A stretch of DNA of 34,470 nucleotides from Chloroflexota bacterium (GTDB lineage: Bacteria > Chloroflexota > Anaerolineae > UBA7937 > B3-Chlor), in assembly GCA_030613785.1 (NCBI GenBank), contig JAUWLF010000040.1, forward strand, positions 1-34,470, read 5' to 3'. Positions 8,801 to 15,776 of this stretch are shown piece after piece. Position 1 is the stretch's first letter, and each line of letters begins with the position of its first letter. The translations under genes were made by a program, and so were the position numbers. The notes beneath the pieces are model-generated. The model did no database searches. It was not told where the DNA came from and saw only the letters and a list, made by a program, of their open reading frames with translations.

Positions 8801-9628
8801 CAACTTGGCCAGTGCTATGAGAAGCAGGGCCGCTACAACGATGCGGTCGCCCAGTACCATGAGGCGGCTGCGCTGAGGCCGGACTGGGCGCTAGTTCACG
8901 AACACCTGGCTGGGCTTGCAGAGGCCCAGGGTGAGTCTCGGGAAGCGATGATCAGCTATAGCAAGGCTTTGCAGGCAGATCCCACTAATGCCACCTATCA
9001 CCTCAAGATGGGTGCCTTACACAGGCGGGAGAAGCGGTATGATCTAGCCATGAAAGAACTCCAGCGGGCCATTGAGTTGTCAGATCATCTCCCCGCGGCC
9101 TATCACGAGATGGCGGAGATACTTGAGGAGCAGGGCCATTACGATGAAGCTCTACACGCCTACCATCAGGCCTTGCGTTCGGCTCCGAGCGACGCCACCT
9201 CCCACGTCAAGCTGGGTCAGCTGTGCAAGAGACTCGGGCACATCGACAAGGCGGTGGCCCACTTGAAAAAGGCTGTTGAACTCGAACCAACAGACAGCAC
9301 GGCGCATTGCGAGCTCGGCGAGATACTGGAAACGCAGGGTGAAACCGAGGCGGCACTCCGGGAGTATGAGCAGGCGTTGCGTTCTAACCCAGATAACTTT
9401 GATGCTTACTTCGGTGCCGGGATGCTCTACAAGAAAGTCAAGAGATATCCCGAGGCGGTGGCGATGTTCCGTCATGCCGCGAAGTTGGATCCCCACAGCA
9501 GTGACGCATACAAGCAGTTGGCTGCCACCAGCGCACTGGCGTTCTTCGTCGCCAGAGGCGCCCGTCCGGCGGACCGATTTGGGGAAACAGATGACATGAC
9601 AAGGGAGGCAAGAACAGCGTGTCGCTGA
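2813..9628 (+). CDS. Giant NACHT-like STAND NTPase with about 49 TPR repeats
   Basis: 2271 residues from ATG 2813, preceded by GAGGG at 2801-2805 (a TTG at 2789 would add eight residues). The N-terminal NTPase has Walker A GESGAGKS at 101-108, Walker B ILFLLDG at 184-190, and a sensor-like stretch CVVACHIDRYGAF followed by VELQDFSDEERTRYIQRQL, the pattern of NACHT ATPases. A helical arm spans about 270-545. From about 555 to 2232 the chain is an almost unbroken TPR array (34-residue units with W/Y8, G/A8, Y11, A20, P32-type consensus), mostly in alternating pairs. NACHT-TPR proteins are oligomerising sensors or scaffolds: the TPRs bind a trigger or partner and the NTPase gates assembly. No signal peptide or TM segment is seen, so it is cytoplasmic. 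The last 10 bases overlap the next gene, a TPR-caspase-like peptidase, which is the obvious partner. Confidence 0.9.
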   Translation: MSEIESGGPSELQDSEDRRGNVEVVDLHALVRKYLRCVVEDPELQHLSSSYVPLGLKPLQRFAPQMHRDGPVAESRTGACVESTSDILPSVSEWESMVLLGESGAGKSATLRWMAHHQAERVVAEGKSRQPTGGTPSQHLPLYLELPTSSEGGSLEQALAEAFRKYDLPVREDVVRRVLEVEPILFLLDGLESVRDNHLLEELARLVESGDRKCVVACHIDRYGAFRRWLEDPCVVELQDFSDEERTRYIQRQLHESASGPALRRARGEQRLWRLLRIPLFAASFVELAQKTPETLGHVESSAVVEEGVRRLLESMESGSGEVQKDEARQALATLALGMHRVGEMGATELDYGQIVAHHSFPGAGLSRQWLDRLASTGAVGFSDGGDRLSFSDPMVQDFCAALALSESYSGVLSGSICLDSDESVERWQGVLIHLYYLVRDRLGYLQQLLQMRIDGWGPRMAAECLAHNESSEEARQLAASLALVSTIDLTSVYQLGVALKALGQDAHATALFESILGRERNDVRPGQEMIGYREKYLSDGADTSPADEPEKLISRRNLGLLYRELDQFDKAVLELEGAVEGANAACSDTYHELGLAYLMQGRLEDALGSFQHAIALNSDVAAYHYSAGIALNHLKRFAEAQAELQQATMLQSQAPEPYMELGFAYEQQGWVGEALAAYEAAEGLNPRDALCSRRISSLLSLQERWDEAAEALQRAVALAPAKGEWHYELGALYDRLGQPRQALAEYEQAAYLEPKNPEYQHRAGALSRKMKDLDRAIEHLSEALELDSSRPDWAHELASVMASQQRYKEAWVWCQRSLEQESVEPDHRVLAGRILRSLGKQMEAESQLRLALEGDTNFSPARYELGLLLEEAGRSDEALTEYEAAVALEPEEATYHFQAGKLLHQLGDYDGATASLTRALEIAPSLSGAVAELGAVYEGTDREEEAMRMYAQAISFAPGNASHHLRAGALCYKMGQYGEAQRHLQEASRLDPHNAEAHFLLGRLYEADDLLEKALKEYQGAVTLSPEQPEYHARAASVSYRLGRSNEAKSEMERALELDPGRSELSHELGTMLQEMGLLTEAAVCLERAAELAPEDAELQVNYAKSLRGLGRVESAIEVLESSQHSAGTSGAVHAELADLYTVSGRTAEALQQWDEAISLDSTNPIYHLRKGALLRDQGEPGHSIATLERAATLDLDDPEIQWELGRSLQETERHEEAQQTYARAVDLAPKEHKYRLSYGVACRLVGDLTEAESSLAAAVDLIPDDAESHFQLGDLSLEQGDLGKAVALLEKASSLSPDMGVYHRSLGRAYRSLNRLDAAIDSLERASDLIDGDDELLYELAQATDEQGHSQRALALYHQALELRPDEPRYLARVAEILTRLGRDEEAIQTLEQAPLDGEDVPDIQHVLAHLYGAQGRDEDALRAAERAAQLAPYHAEYRSHYAGILADLGRLDDAITQLEHSVQVAPGDSAIRFSLGQLYEAQGLLEQAVREYGEAADLAPDQAEYHFRHGDLLAKLGRLDESIAALGKASALDPTNLEVCLTAGRLLHEQELYDEALSQFEKALELDDSLALAHRGAGEAQRELGDLTRAAEELDKAIELDPTDHEAHFERAKVQADGEDLEQAVDSCRRAIELVPDQASYHRFKGSLERREGRYDEAIESLGEALALNDADVEARFELSLVYEALERFEEAATWYSRAAELVSDLPEYRESLAVVGTRVAKSLPFSQGSKWFDDVERALHSTLAARPKDALAHSQLGVVQARTGRADKGLAECKKAIELEPDNPVHQHNLGLILRNVGRDEEAVDAFRTACSMDPGEPANHYELGLAYLAADQEKRAIAALETASQLAPARAGYHYALATAYQQGQRNSEAIEALRTALEHNPNMAQRYHLLGELYDTEKRYQSALEAYLSAIDLEPDEAQYYHDAGNAYRRMRRHEKAAQYLEKALERREEHPRWWAELGESLLSQGRWEDAQSAYEKAIQLAPDEPMYVLQLGQCYEKQGRYNDAVAQYHEAAALRPDWALVHEHLAGLAEAQGESREAMISYSKALQADPTNATYHLKMGALHRREKRYDLAMKELQRAIELSDHLPAAYHEMAEILEEQGHYDEALHAYHQALRSAPSDATSHVKLGQLCKRLGHIDKAVAHLKKAVELEPTDSTAHCELGEILETQGETEAALREYEQALRSNPDNFDAYFGAGMLYKKVKRYPEAVAMFRHAAKLDPHSSDAYKQLAATSALAFFVARGARPADRFGETDDMTREARTACR
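4476..9515 (+). repeat. Coding TPR array, about 49 units of about 102 bases
   Basis: Tandem 34-codon units within the giant gene. Two unit types tend to alternate: one opening with a YH.R.G pattern (for example EYHFRHGDLLAKLGRLDESI) and one with a LG.LYE..G pattern followed by EAL.EY. The two together form a 68-residue (204-base) superunit. The count is estimated from length divided by 34, not from alignment of each unit. The array should form a long superhelix of several turns. Confidence 0.85.
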
Positions 9629-12222
9629 TAGCATCTAGACAGCTATTCAGGTCAGCCGAATTGACCTTCGATCTGGGGTATGACAGCCTGGGAGTTGCGC
9701 TGCTGGGGCATCTTCTCCGACATCTGCCCAGCCACATGGCCGGGCACTGCTTGCTGGCAGAGACGTACCTCGCTCGCGAGAGCTGGGCTGAGGCCCAAGA
9801 GCATCTCGACCACACTTTGAGCGTGGATCCTGTGAATCTCCGAGCACTGAGAGGAAGGGGATGCGTAGCATCAGCACAAGGGGTCACGGATGATCAGAAC
9901 GAGTGCCTTCAATGGGCGTGGAAACTGTATCCGTATGATACACAGACCAGGCAGCTGCTGGAGCAGTCGCCTGATGACTCCTCGCCGCTGGTTCTGGCGC
10001 GCGTGCTCACGGCGTTCTCGCGTCACCAGGAGGCTTTGCCCTACTATGAGGCTGCTCTGGGCCAGGAAATCTCACAACCGTCAGACCATCCGATCGAGGC
10101 TCTTATCATCTCTGAGGCATACTGGAGGGCGGGACGGCCAGAAGAAGCCAGGCCGGTGCTGGAGATCGTACTGGACCGGCAACCGACCTGGGTGAGGCCC
10201 AGACTGATATTGGGGGACATAGCTTTGGAGGGTCGCGAGGATGTCCAAGGCGTGGCCCTCTTGCACGCCGCCAGTGCCCTCGATTCCAGCTTGCTCGTGG
10301 CTCGAGAGTTGTTCGCTCAAGATGAACGGTACGACTGGTTTATGGAGGAGAGCCTCAGAGTACCGTCTCCAGGGTCCGACTTGCTGGATGCTGCGCCTGT
10401 GCTGGTGCGGTACCTCTTGCGCGTCGACCCCTTGCCAGAGCCGTTCGCTGCTGGGGAGCGCCCAGCCATGGAGGCGCAGCCAGTGGGAACCCTACGCGAG
10501 GCGGCCAGGAAGGGTGGCAAGACGGCAGGTCCAACTGAGACGGGACGTGGAGCTGCATCTGCGGAGGTGTCGGAGGAAGAACTCATCGGTGAATTCAGGC
10601 TCCCTGACCCGGGTGAGAACGCTGGGGTTCGCCTCATACTCTCTAGCCGTAGCAATCTGGTGACGAAGTACGGGGATGATGGGTTCGAGGAACTGGATGC
10701 CAAGCTTGCGGATTTGTGTGAGGCCACTGCCAGGTCCACGGGGCACGAGGTCATGAAGATCTACGTTGATGACACGACTTCCCTCGAGGAGAGCGGACTT
10801 GGCACGGTGGATGCATCCGACGCGCGCGAGATCGAGCAATTGATTCGCCGACTCAATGCGAGCTTGGCCAATCAGCACAAGAAGCTGAAATCGCTGCTCA
10901 TAGTGGGTGGAGACTCGGTGATTCCTTTCCACAGGCTTGCCAATCCCGCCGATGACGACGATGCCGAGCTTTTGTCTGACTGGCCCTACGCGGCCGAGGA
11001 CGGCGCTCCGCTGGTTGCCAAGTTCTGCGTCGGTCGCCTACCTGGCAGCAATGGGGGGGAGTTGGAGGTCTTGCTCAAGCTCGTGGAGACAGCAATTCAT
11101 CATCATCAGGAAGCCGCTTTCGGCGACCGTGGAGCCACGTCTACCACGTGGCTGAATCCCATTAGGAGGCTCTTTGGCTCGGGGCAGACGAAACTGACGA
11201 GCGTTGGATATTCGGCTGACATCTGGGCTGAGGCCTCGCGCGCTGTGTTCGAGGCTATTGGGGATGCTGAAGACTTGCGGATGTCCCCGCCATTGACGGA
11301 CTATGACTTCCTGAGCACCTACGAAAGGATTCCCACTCTGGGCTATTTCAATTTGCACGGTTTCCAGGGAAGCCCATATTGGTATGGGCACGGGGAATCC
11401 GACCACGGAACGCCCGTGCTTCCTGTGGCTCTGACGCCGCTAGCCGTGTCCTGGGCCAGTGCAGAAGGAGCCGTGGTCTACAGCGAGGCCTGCTACGGTG
11501 CCGAACTGCAAACTGAGTCCGGTGACGAGTCCATCGCTCTCAACTTCCTCGCTAGCGGCGCATGGGGTTTCATCGGTTCCACCGCCATGTCCTACGGCTC
11601 GCTCTCCCCGCCCCTGTTGGGTGCTGACCTGCTTGGCAAGTACCTGTGGGAGGGGATCGTAGGCGGACTGGCCATAGGAGACGCGTTTCGTAGAGCGAGG
11701 TTGTCGTTCATACGCGCCGCGGCGGAGGACCAAGGATATTTGGATGGGGAGGATCAGAAAGCTCTGTTGAGCTTCGTGCTGTATGGTGATCCTTCACTGA
11801 GGTTGGCGAGAAGCCCGGCCGTACCCCAACTGGAAGTGGACCTGGAGGTCACGTGTCCACCCCTGGCTTGCTGTTCGGCGATGGCCGATGCGAAATCACT
11901 GCCGCTTCCCCGCGAATTGAGGCAGAAGGTTCAGCGTAGCGTACCCTTCCTGTCCGAGAACGGCCTCGAGGCTCATCCACTCATCCTGTGCAGGGTACCC
12001 TCCTCACATCGTGAATGCGGTGGGAAAGCGTGTCAGGCTGACCAACGAAGCACGGCCGATCTCCCAGAGTTGATTATGACCTCTCAAGATAAGGTGGTCC
12101 GCAAAGGGGGCGATCAGCTGCGTCACGTTGTCAAGGTGACGGTGAACGCACAAGGCGATGTGCTGAAGGTAGTGATGTCCAGGGGCGGGACCCGCGTCAG
12201 AGAAGAAAGTAGGCGACAATGA
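9619..12222 (+). CDS. TPR plus caspase-like cysteine peptidase (C25/gingipain-type, clan CD)
   Basis: 867 residues from GTG 9619, overlapping the giant gene by 10 bases. Residues about 1-240 are TPR-like helices (MAGHCLLAETYLARESWAEA). About 310-735 is a clan-CD peptidase-like domain: SLLIVGGDSVIPF, then the catalytic His motif YFNLHGFQG with H580, then VVYSEACYGAEL with catalytic Cys C625, then GAWGFIGSTAMSYGS and the typical closing YGDPSLRL of C25 peptidases. About 745-867 is an extra C-terminal region ending GDVLKVVMSRGG, which matches the 78-residue protein encoded at 19578-19814. There is no signal peptide, unlike secreted gingipains, so the enzyme should act in the cytoplasm. Activation by the NACHT/TPR protein is inferred from coupling and shared TPRs. 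CHAT-type peptidases are the nearest alternative. Confidence 0.85.
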   Translation: MSLIASRQLFRSAELTFDLGYDSLGVALLGHLLRHLPSHMAGHCLLAETYLARESWAEAQEHLDHTLSVDPVNLRALRGRGCVASAQGVTDDQNECLQWAWKLYPYDTQTRQLLEQSPDDSSPLVLARVLTAFSRHQEALPYYEAALGQEISQPSDHPIEALIISEAYWRAGRPEEARPVLEIVLDRQPTWVRPRLILGDIALEGREDVQGVALLHAASALDSSLLVARELFAQDERYDWFMEESLRVPSPGSDLLDAAPVLVRYLLRVDPLPEPFAAGERPAMEAQPVGTLREAARKGGKTAGPTETGRGAASAEVSEEELIGEFRLPDPGENAGVRLILSSRSNLVTKYGDDGFEELDAKLADLCEATARSTGHEVMKIYVDDTTSLEESGLGTVDASDAREIEQLIRRLNASLANQHKKLKSLLIVGGDSVIPFHRLANPADDDDAELLSDWPYAAEDGAPLVAKFCVGRLPGSNGGELEVLLKLVETAIHHHQEAAFGDRGATSTTWLNPIRRLFGSGQTKLTSVGYSADIWAEASRAVFEAIGDAEDLRMSPPLTDYDFLSTYERIPTLGYFNLHGFQGSPYWYGHGESDHGTPVLPVALTPLAVSWASAEGAVVYSEACYGAELQTESGDESIALNFLASGAWGFIGSTAMSYGSLSPPLLGADLLGKYLWEGIVGGLAIGDAFRRARLSFIRAAAEDQGYLDGEDQKALLSFVLYGDPSLRLARSPAVPQLEVDLEVTCPPLACCSAMADAKSLPLPRELRQKVQRSVPFLSENGLEAHPLILCRVPSSHRECGGKACQADQRSTADLPELIMTSQDKVVRKGGDQLRHVVKVTVNAQGDVLKVVMSRGGTRVREESRRQ

Positions 12223-14744
12223 CCTTGGAGCAATGCTGGCGACCGCGGAACGACACTGGGTTTGGCTTCCACTACTACCCTGACACCGAGCACTACAGCC
12301 CGCTTGACGTCAAGCGTTGGCTGCCTGAGTTGAAGAAGATGGGCGCGAGCTGGCTGGTGCTCTTGTCCAGGCAGGACAGCCCAATCCCCGAGTTCTTCGT
12401 GAAAGCACTGGTAGGCATGGAAATCGAGCCTGTCGTGCGTATGGTGACGCCGGTGATGCGGTCTCTGGACCGGTCCAAACTGGCCGAGATGCTCGGAGTC
12501 TATGCTGGATTGGGGGTCCACTATGTGGAGGTATTCGGTGAAGCGAATTGCGCTTCGAAGTGGCCCTTGGAGGAGTGGAATTGCCCGTCGTTAGTCGAGA
12601 GATTCGTGGATCTGCTGGCTCCATTTCTGGAGGAGATGCAAGCCGCCGGCTTGTACCTTGTGTTTCCCGCCTTGCGACCTTGCGGAGACTACTGGGACCT
12701 GAGCTTCTTGCAGATGGCTCTCGAACTCCTGGGTTCCAGGAACGGCGGCTCTCTGTGCGAGAACATGGTGATCGGGATGCACAATCACGCCTTCGATAGA
12801 CCGCTCACTTGGGGTCAAGGAGGGCGCAGCCGCTGGCCCATGGCTCGGCCGTATTTCGCACCGAAGCAGAGCGAGGATCACATCGGGTTCCACCTCTACG
12901 AGTGGTATGACCAGATTGTGCGGGATGCCCTCGGGCGCTCGCTGCCATTGCTATGCATGGGCAGTGCTGCGGTCGGAGATCCGCATTCCTCCACATCGAG
13001 CCTATTGGCAAACGAAGAAGAGCACGCCGATCGTGCTAGCGCCATCGCCACCATGCTGATGGAGAACTCTGTTCCCGATTATGTCCTTAACCATGCCTTC
13101 TGGTTGCTGGCCACCGATGAGGGCCACACTCAGAGGGTTCATGCCTGGTATAGCGCCGACGGCCGCGAGAGTGGAGCCGTCTCTGCGCTAAAGGGGTTGC
13201 TGAAGCACTCTCGCTTTCCTGATGCTGACCCTACTCCTGATCCTCCAACCCCTCAGCCTGGTCGCTTGACAGATGTGGAGCTTGTAGGCCTTTCGCAGGA
13301 GATGGTAGATGGCCTGCGCGTGGCGGGCCCCGGGTCGGACGGACAGCCATACTGGAAGGTGGTCCGTGTGGAGGTGCAGCCTGGCACTCAAAACATGAGT
13401 GCCTTCGCCATCGCGGACGCTGAAGCAGTCCGTTTCTCTTGGCCCGATGGCGAGCACATCGTCGAACCCAAGGACGACGTGTATGCGCCAGTGGGCGCTC
13501 GTCATAACGCAGCCTCGATGCCCATGTTCGCTGGGTGGGGTGCTTACTCAGTAGAAGTCGTGGGCAACAGCGAAACCTTGCAGGGCTTTGGGCTTTATGG
13601 TGACAACCTGGAGTTGACTCAGGCCCGGCACCATCCAGTGTTGGTGGCTTTTCAACACGTGAGTTCTGGCACCATACCTCCGCGACCGGGTCCGCCAGAT
13701 CCGGCTCCCTCACCAGAGCCGCCGGATCCGCCGCCACCAAGTCCGCCACAACCGCCGCCACCAAACCCACCAAGCCCTCCGCCTCCGGCTCCGCCATCAG
13801 GACGATACGGGCATTTCCCCAGACCGCCTGGGGACAACGGCATGGGTGTTCACTTCGGCCTTGACATGAGATCTGAGGCCATGGCCCTCGACATGAGGAG
13901 AGCCAAGGACATGAGGCTTACCTGGGCCACTCTGTGCTACCAGGGCCAGGAACAGCTTCTCAGGTGTGCGAGGATGATCTGGGATGCCGGCATCATGCCT
14001 GTTTGTCGACAGAACACCCCGATCAATAGGAGGCATCCCTTTGGGGAAGATGCGCGGGTCCTGATTGACAACGGAATCCCAGCCTACATCCAGATCTTCA
14101 ACGAGCCTTCAGACCATCGCGAATGGGAGAACGAAAGACCGCGTGAGTATCTGGAGAAGTGGGCTTGGCTGTGGGCCGAAAAGGCAGAAGATGTGTATCG
14201 GTCGGGAGGCTACCCGGGTCTGCAGTGTCTGCTCCCTCAGGAGGTAGAGGCGGCCATAGATGCGCTGGGGGCTGACAGTGAAGTGTGGGAGCGCGTGTGG
14301 TTCTGCTGCCACAACTACGGTTTGAATCATCCCCCGGCTTGGCACGAGGACTACTGGAGCGTTCTCGGCTTCCTGTTCTTCGCGCAGGTGTTCAAAGATC
14401 GCTTGGGCTTCGTGCCGCCGATCATCTGTGGAGAAGGAGGATGGCTGTACGGAGCCTCAGATGATCGGCGCTACCCGCGCGTTGAGGGGACGGTTCACGC
14501 CAAGTATACAGGGAAGATGTTCAACTGGTTCCGCAGGGGAAAGCTGTCCAATGGGGAACCGTTGCCTGACTATCTGTTCGCCGCCTGTCCGTGGATCCTG
14601 AGCGGACCCAGCGACGAGGCCTGGTATGGCTTCACCACAAAGGTGCTAACCATACAGTGGGTCAAGAAGATCCCTCCCTTCGTGAGGGGGAAAAGCGTTG
14701 ATTCCAGGGAGTACTTGGAGAACCAGGTGCGTCATGAGGATTAA
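12219..14744 (+). CDS. Tandem TIM-barrel glycosidase-like protein (first barrel lacks nucleophile)
   Basis: 841 residues; ATG overlaps the peptidase stop (ATGA). Two clan-A glycoside-hydrolase-like barrels flank a beta domain and a proline-rich linker. Barrel 1, about 1-320: the acid/base position is kept as E108 in VFGEANC, but the nucleophile position reads MGSAAVGD with no Glu (G248). Barrel 2, about 530-820, carries E629 in IFNEPS and E739 in ICGEGGW, so it looks catalytically complete. The middle beta domain (about 345-485; WKVVRVEV..., PMFAGWGAYSVEVVG) resembles the C-terminal domain of the LysM protein at 19838-21499. It is a paralogue of the protein at 24109-27222, collinear to the residue at E108. 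There is no signal peptide. Substrate unknown; peptidoglycan or a surface glycan is the contextual guess. Confidence 0.85.
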   Translation: MTLEQCWRPRNDTGFGFHYYPDTEHYSPLDVKRWLPELKKMGASWLVLLSRQDSPIPEFFVKALVGMEIEPVVRMVTPVMRSLDRSKLAEMLGVYAGLGVHYVEVFGEANCASKWPLEEWNCPSLVERFVDLLAPFLEEMQAAGLYLVFPALRPCGDYWDLSFLQMALELLGSRNGGSLCENMVIGMHNHAFDRPLTWGQGGRSRWPMARPYFAPKQSEDHIGFHLYEWYDQIVRDALGRSLPLLCMGSAAVGDPHSSTSSLLANEEEHADRASAIATMLMENSVPDYVLNHAFWLLATDEGHTQRVHAWYSADGRESGAVSALKGLLKHSRFPDADPTPDPPTPQPGRLTDVELVGLSQEMVDGLRVAGPGSDGQPYWKVVRVEVQPGTQNMSAFAIADAEAVRFSWPDGEHIVEPKDDVYAPVGARHNAASMPMFAGWGAYSVEVVGNSETLQGFGLYGDNLELTQARHHPVLVAFQHVSSGTIPPRPGPPDPAPSPEPPDPPPPSPPQPPPPNPPSPPPPAPPSGRYGHFPRPPGDNGMGVHFGLDMRSEAMALDMRRAKDMRLTWATLCYQGQEQLLRCARMIWDAGIMPVCRQNTPINRRHPFGEDARVLIDNGIPAYIQIFNEPSDHREWENERPREYLEKWAWLWAEKAEDVYRSGGYPGLQCLLPQEVEAAIDALGADSEVWERVWFCCHNYGLNHPPAWHEDYWSVLGFLFFAQVFKDRLGFVPPIICGEGGWLYGASDDRRYPRVEGTVHAKYTGKMFNWFRRGKLSNGEPLPDYLFAACPWILSGPSDEAWYGFTTKVLTIQWVKKIPPFVRGKSVDSREYLENQVRHED
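13674..13797 (+). repeat. Proline-rich low-complexity linker
   Basis: About 40 codons, mostly Pro with Ser, Asp, Glu and Asn (runs such as PPPPSPPQPPPPNPPSPPPP), CCG/CCA/CCT-rich. It separates the beta domain from the second barrel and acts as a stiff spacer. Such linkers are usual in cell-wall or extracellular multidomain enzymes, which contrasts with the absence of a signal peptide in this protein. Confidence 0.85.
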
Positions 14745-15279
14745 GAAGACGTTGTTCGGAGAGGAGTTCGAGGGCACCGATGAAGGACTTGACCGTGTCC
14801 GCGACGACCAGGCCCTACTCTCCCCTCGCGAGATCAGCCTATTCATAGACGAGATTGAGGACCTGATCTACTGCGGTGTCAGTCTCCCCTTCACCTCCAA
14901 GGCTGTGATCGATCAGAAGGGGTGCCTAGAGACACTCGAGATGCTTCGAGATAACTGGCCATGGGAGATGTTGGAGGCGAGGCGGATCCTCTCGGAAGAG
15001 GGAGAGGTCCTGGGAAGGGCAGAAGCTGAGGCCCAGGAGATGAGGCAGCGTGCGGAACGGCAGGCGGCGTTCATTCTGGACCAAAGCCAGTTGATCAAGG
15101 TAGCCGAAGCCCGCGCTCAGGAGATGATGGAGTCTGCGGAGAAAGAGGCGGCCCAGGTACTCGATCGCGCCGAACGAGACGCCCGGGATGTCTATCTGGG
15201 CTTGGAGCGGGAACTCGATCTGCTGTTGCGAGACATCAAGGAACTCGTGGCGGCACGGTTGAGCAAGCTCAGACGGTGA
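14734..15279 (+). CDS. SepIVA/DivIVA-like coiled-coil division protein
   Basis: 181 residues from ATG 14734 (11-base overlap with the previous stop; AGGTG just upstream). A short N-terminal helical module (about 28-85: ISLFIDEIEDLIYCGVSLPF, then a VIDQKGCLETLEML pattern) is followed by a long alanine/glutamate-rich coiled coil (about 88-165; AEAQEMRQRAERQAAFI, AEARAQEMMESAEKEA). This is the layout of the SepIVA/DivIVA-like family of Gram-positive and actinobacterial division proteins, which localise envelope synthesis; F-type ATPase b-subunit-like hits would be a coiled-coil artefact. Its neighbours are a MraZ-like gene 20 bases downstream and an FtsZ gene, which supports a cytokinesis role. 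Family assignment is by architecture and sequence feel, not by a diagnostic motif. Confidence 0.65.
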   Translation: MRIKKTLFGEEFEGTDEGLDRVRDDQALLSPREISLFIDEIEDLIYCGVSLPFTSKAVIDQKGCLETLEMLRDNWPWEMLEARRILSEEGEVLGRAEAEAQEMRQRAERQAAFILDQSQLIKVAEARAQEMMESAEKEAAQVLDRAERDARDVYLGLERELDLLLRDIKELVAARLSKLRR

Positions 15280-15298
15280 GTAGGCGGTGGACACGGTG

Positions 15299-15739
15299 AT
15301 GACGCGGATATTGCTGGGGACTGTTGAGGGCGTGCGGCTTTCGCCGGAGGGTCTCGTTGTACCCCCGGGACTGCGCGCCGGTCTGGAGAAAGAATTCGTG
15401 ATGACCAGGGGATTGGATGGGTGCGTGGCCGTTTTCCCGCTCAGCACGTGGGAGGAATTGATGGAGCGGATGGACCGGATATCATTCCTGAAAGGGGCTG
15501 CACGGGTGTTCCAGAGACACACCTATGGAGGAGCTTCGCTCGACTCTCTCAGCCCGGAGGGTCGCATGAAGGTCCCAGATCATCTGCGCAGGTATGCGCA
15601 GTTGAAAGACGAGGTAGTCCTGGTCGGCGTTGCTACGCGCTTGGAGGTCTGGAACCCCAAGCGCTGGAAAGCAGAGGAATCAGCGCTCAAGGAACGGGCA
15701 GAGCAAGTCTCGGAGACTCTAAGCGAATGTGGCATCTAG
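15299..15739 (+). CDS. mraZ: MraZ-like SpoVT/AbrB-fold protein
   Basis: 146 residues from ATG 15299 (a GTG at 15287 would add four). Two tandem AbrB-like halves are visible. The first carries the MraZ signature FVMTRGLDGCVAVFPLSTWE (canonical FVLTRGLDGCL...YP...W) and the second SPEGRMKVPDHLRRYAQL followed by VVLVGVATRLEVWNPKRW (canonical GRI.IP..LR.YA.L...V.VIGV..R.EIW). MraZ normally heads the dcw division cluster and represses it by binding TGGG repeats. Here mraW, ftsL and ftsI are absent and the gene sits with FtsZ and SepIVA paralogues, so it is probably a second, divergent copy. The DEKGR-type motif of the first half is altered (SPEGLVVPP). It may regulate this cassette or the main dcw cluster (inference). 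Confidence 0.85.
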   Translation: MTRILLGTVEGVRLSPEGLVVPPGLRAGLEKEFVMTRGLDGCVAVFPLSTWEELMERMDRISFLKGAARVFQRHTYGGASLDSLSPEGRMKVPDHLRRYAQLKDEVVLVGVATRLEVWNPKRWKAEESALKERAEQVSETLSECGI

Positions 15740-15776
15740 GTTCTGGATGTCTGGCAACCGGTAGAGGGTTAGGACC

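Noticed and set aside
4476..9515. TPR array as a DNA satellite or CRISPR-like repeat
   Set aside because: Units are protein-level repeats of 34 codons with diverged bases and an intact reading frame; there are no identical direct repeats with spacers.
9619..12222. Secreted gingipain-type virulence protease
   Set aside because: The catalytic fold is C25-like, but there is no signal peptide, and TPRs plus coupling to the NACHT gene indicate a cytoplasmic regulated protease.
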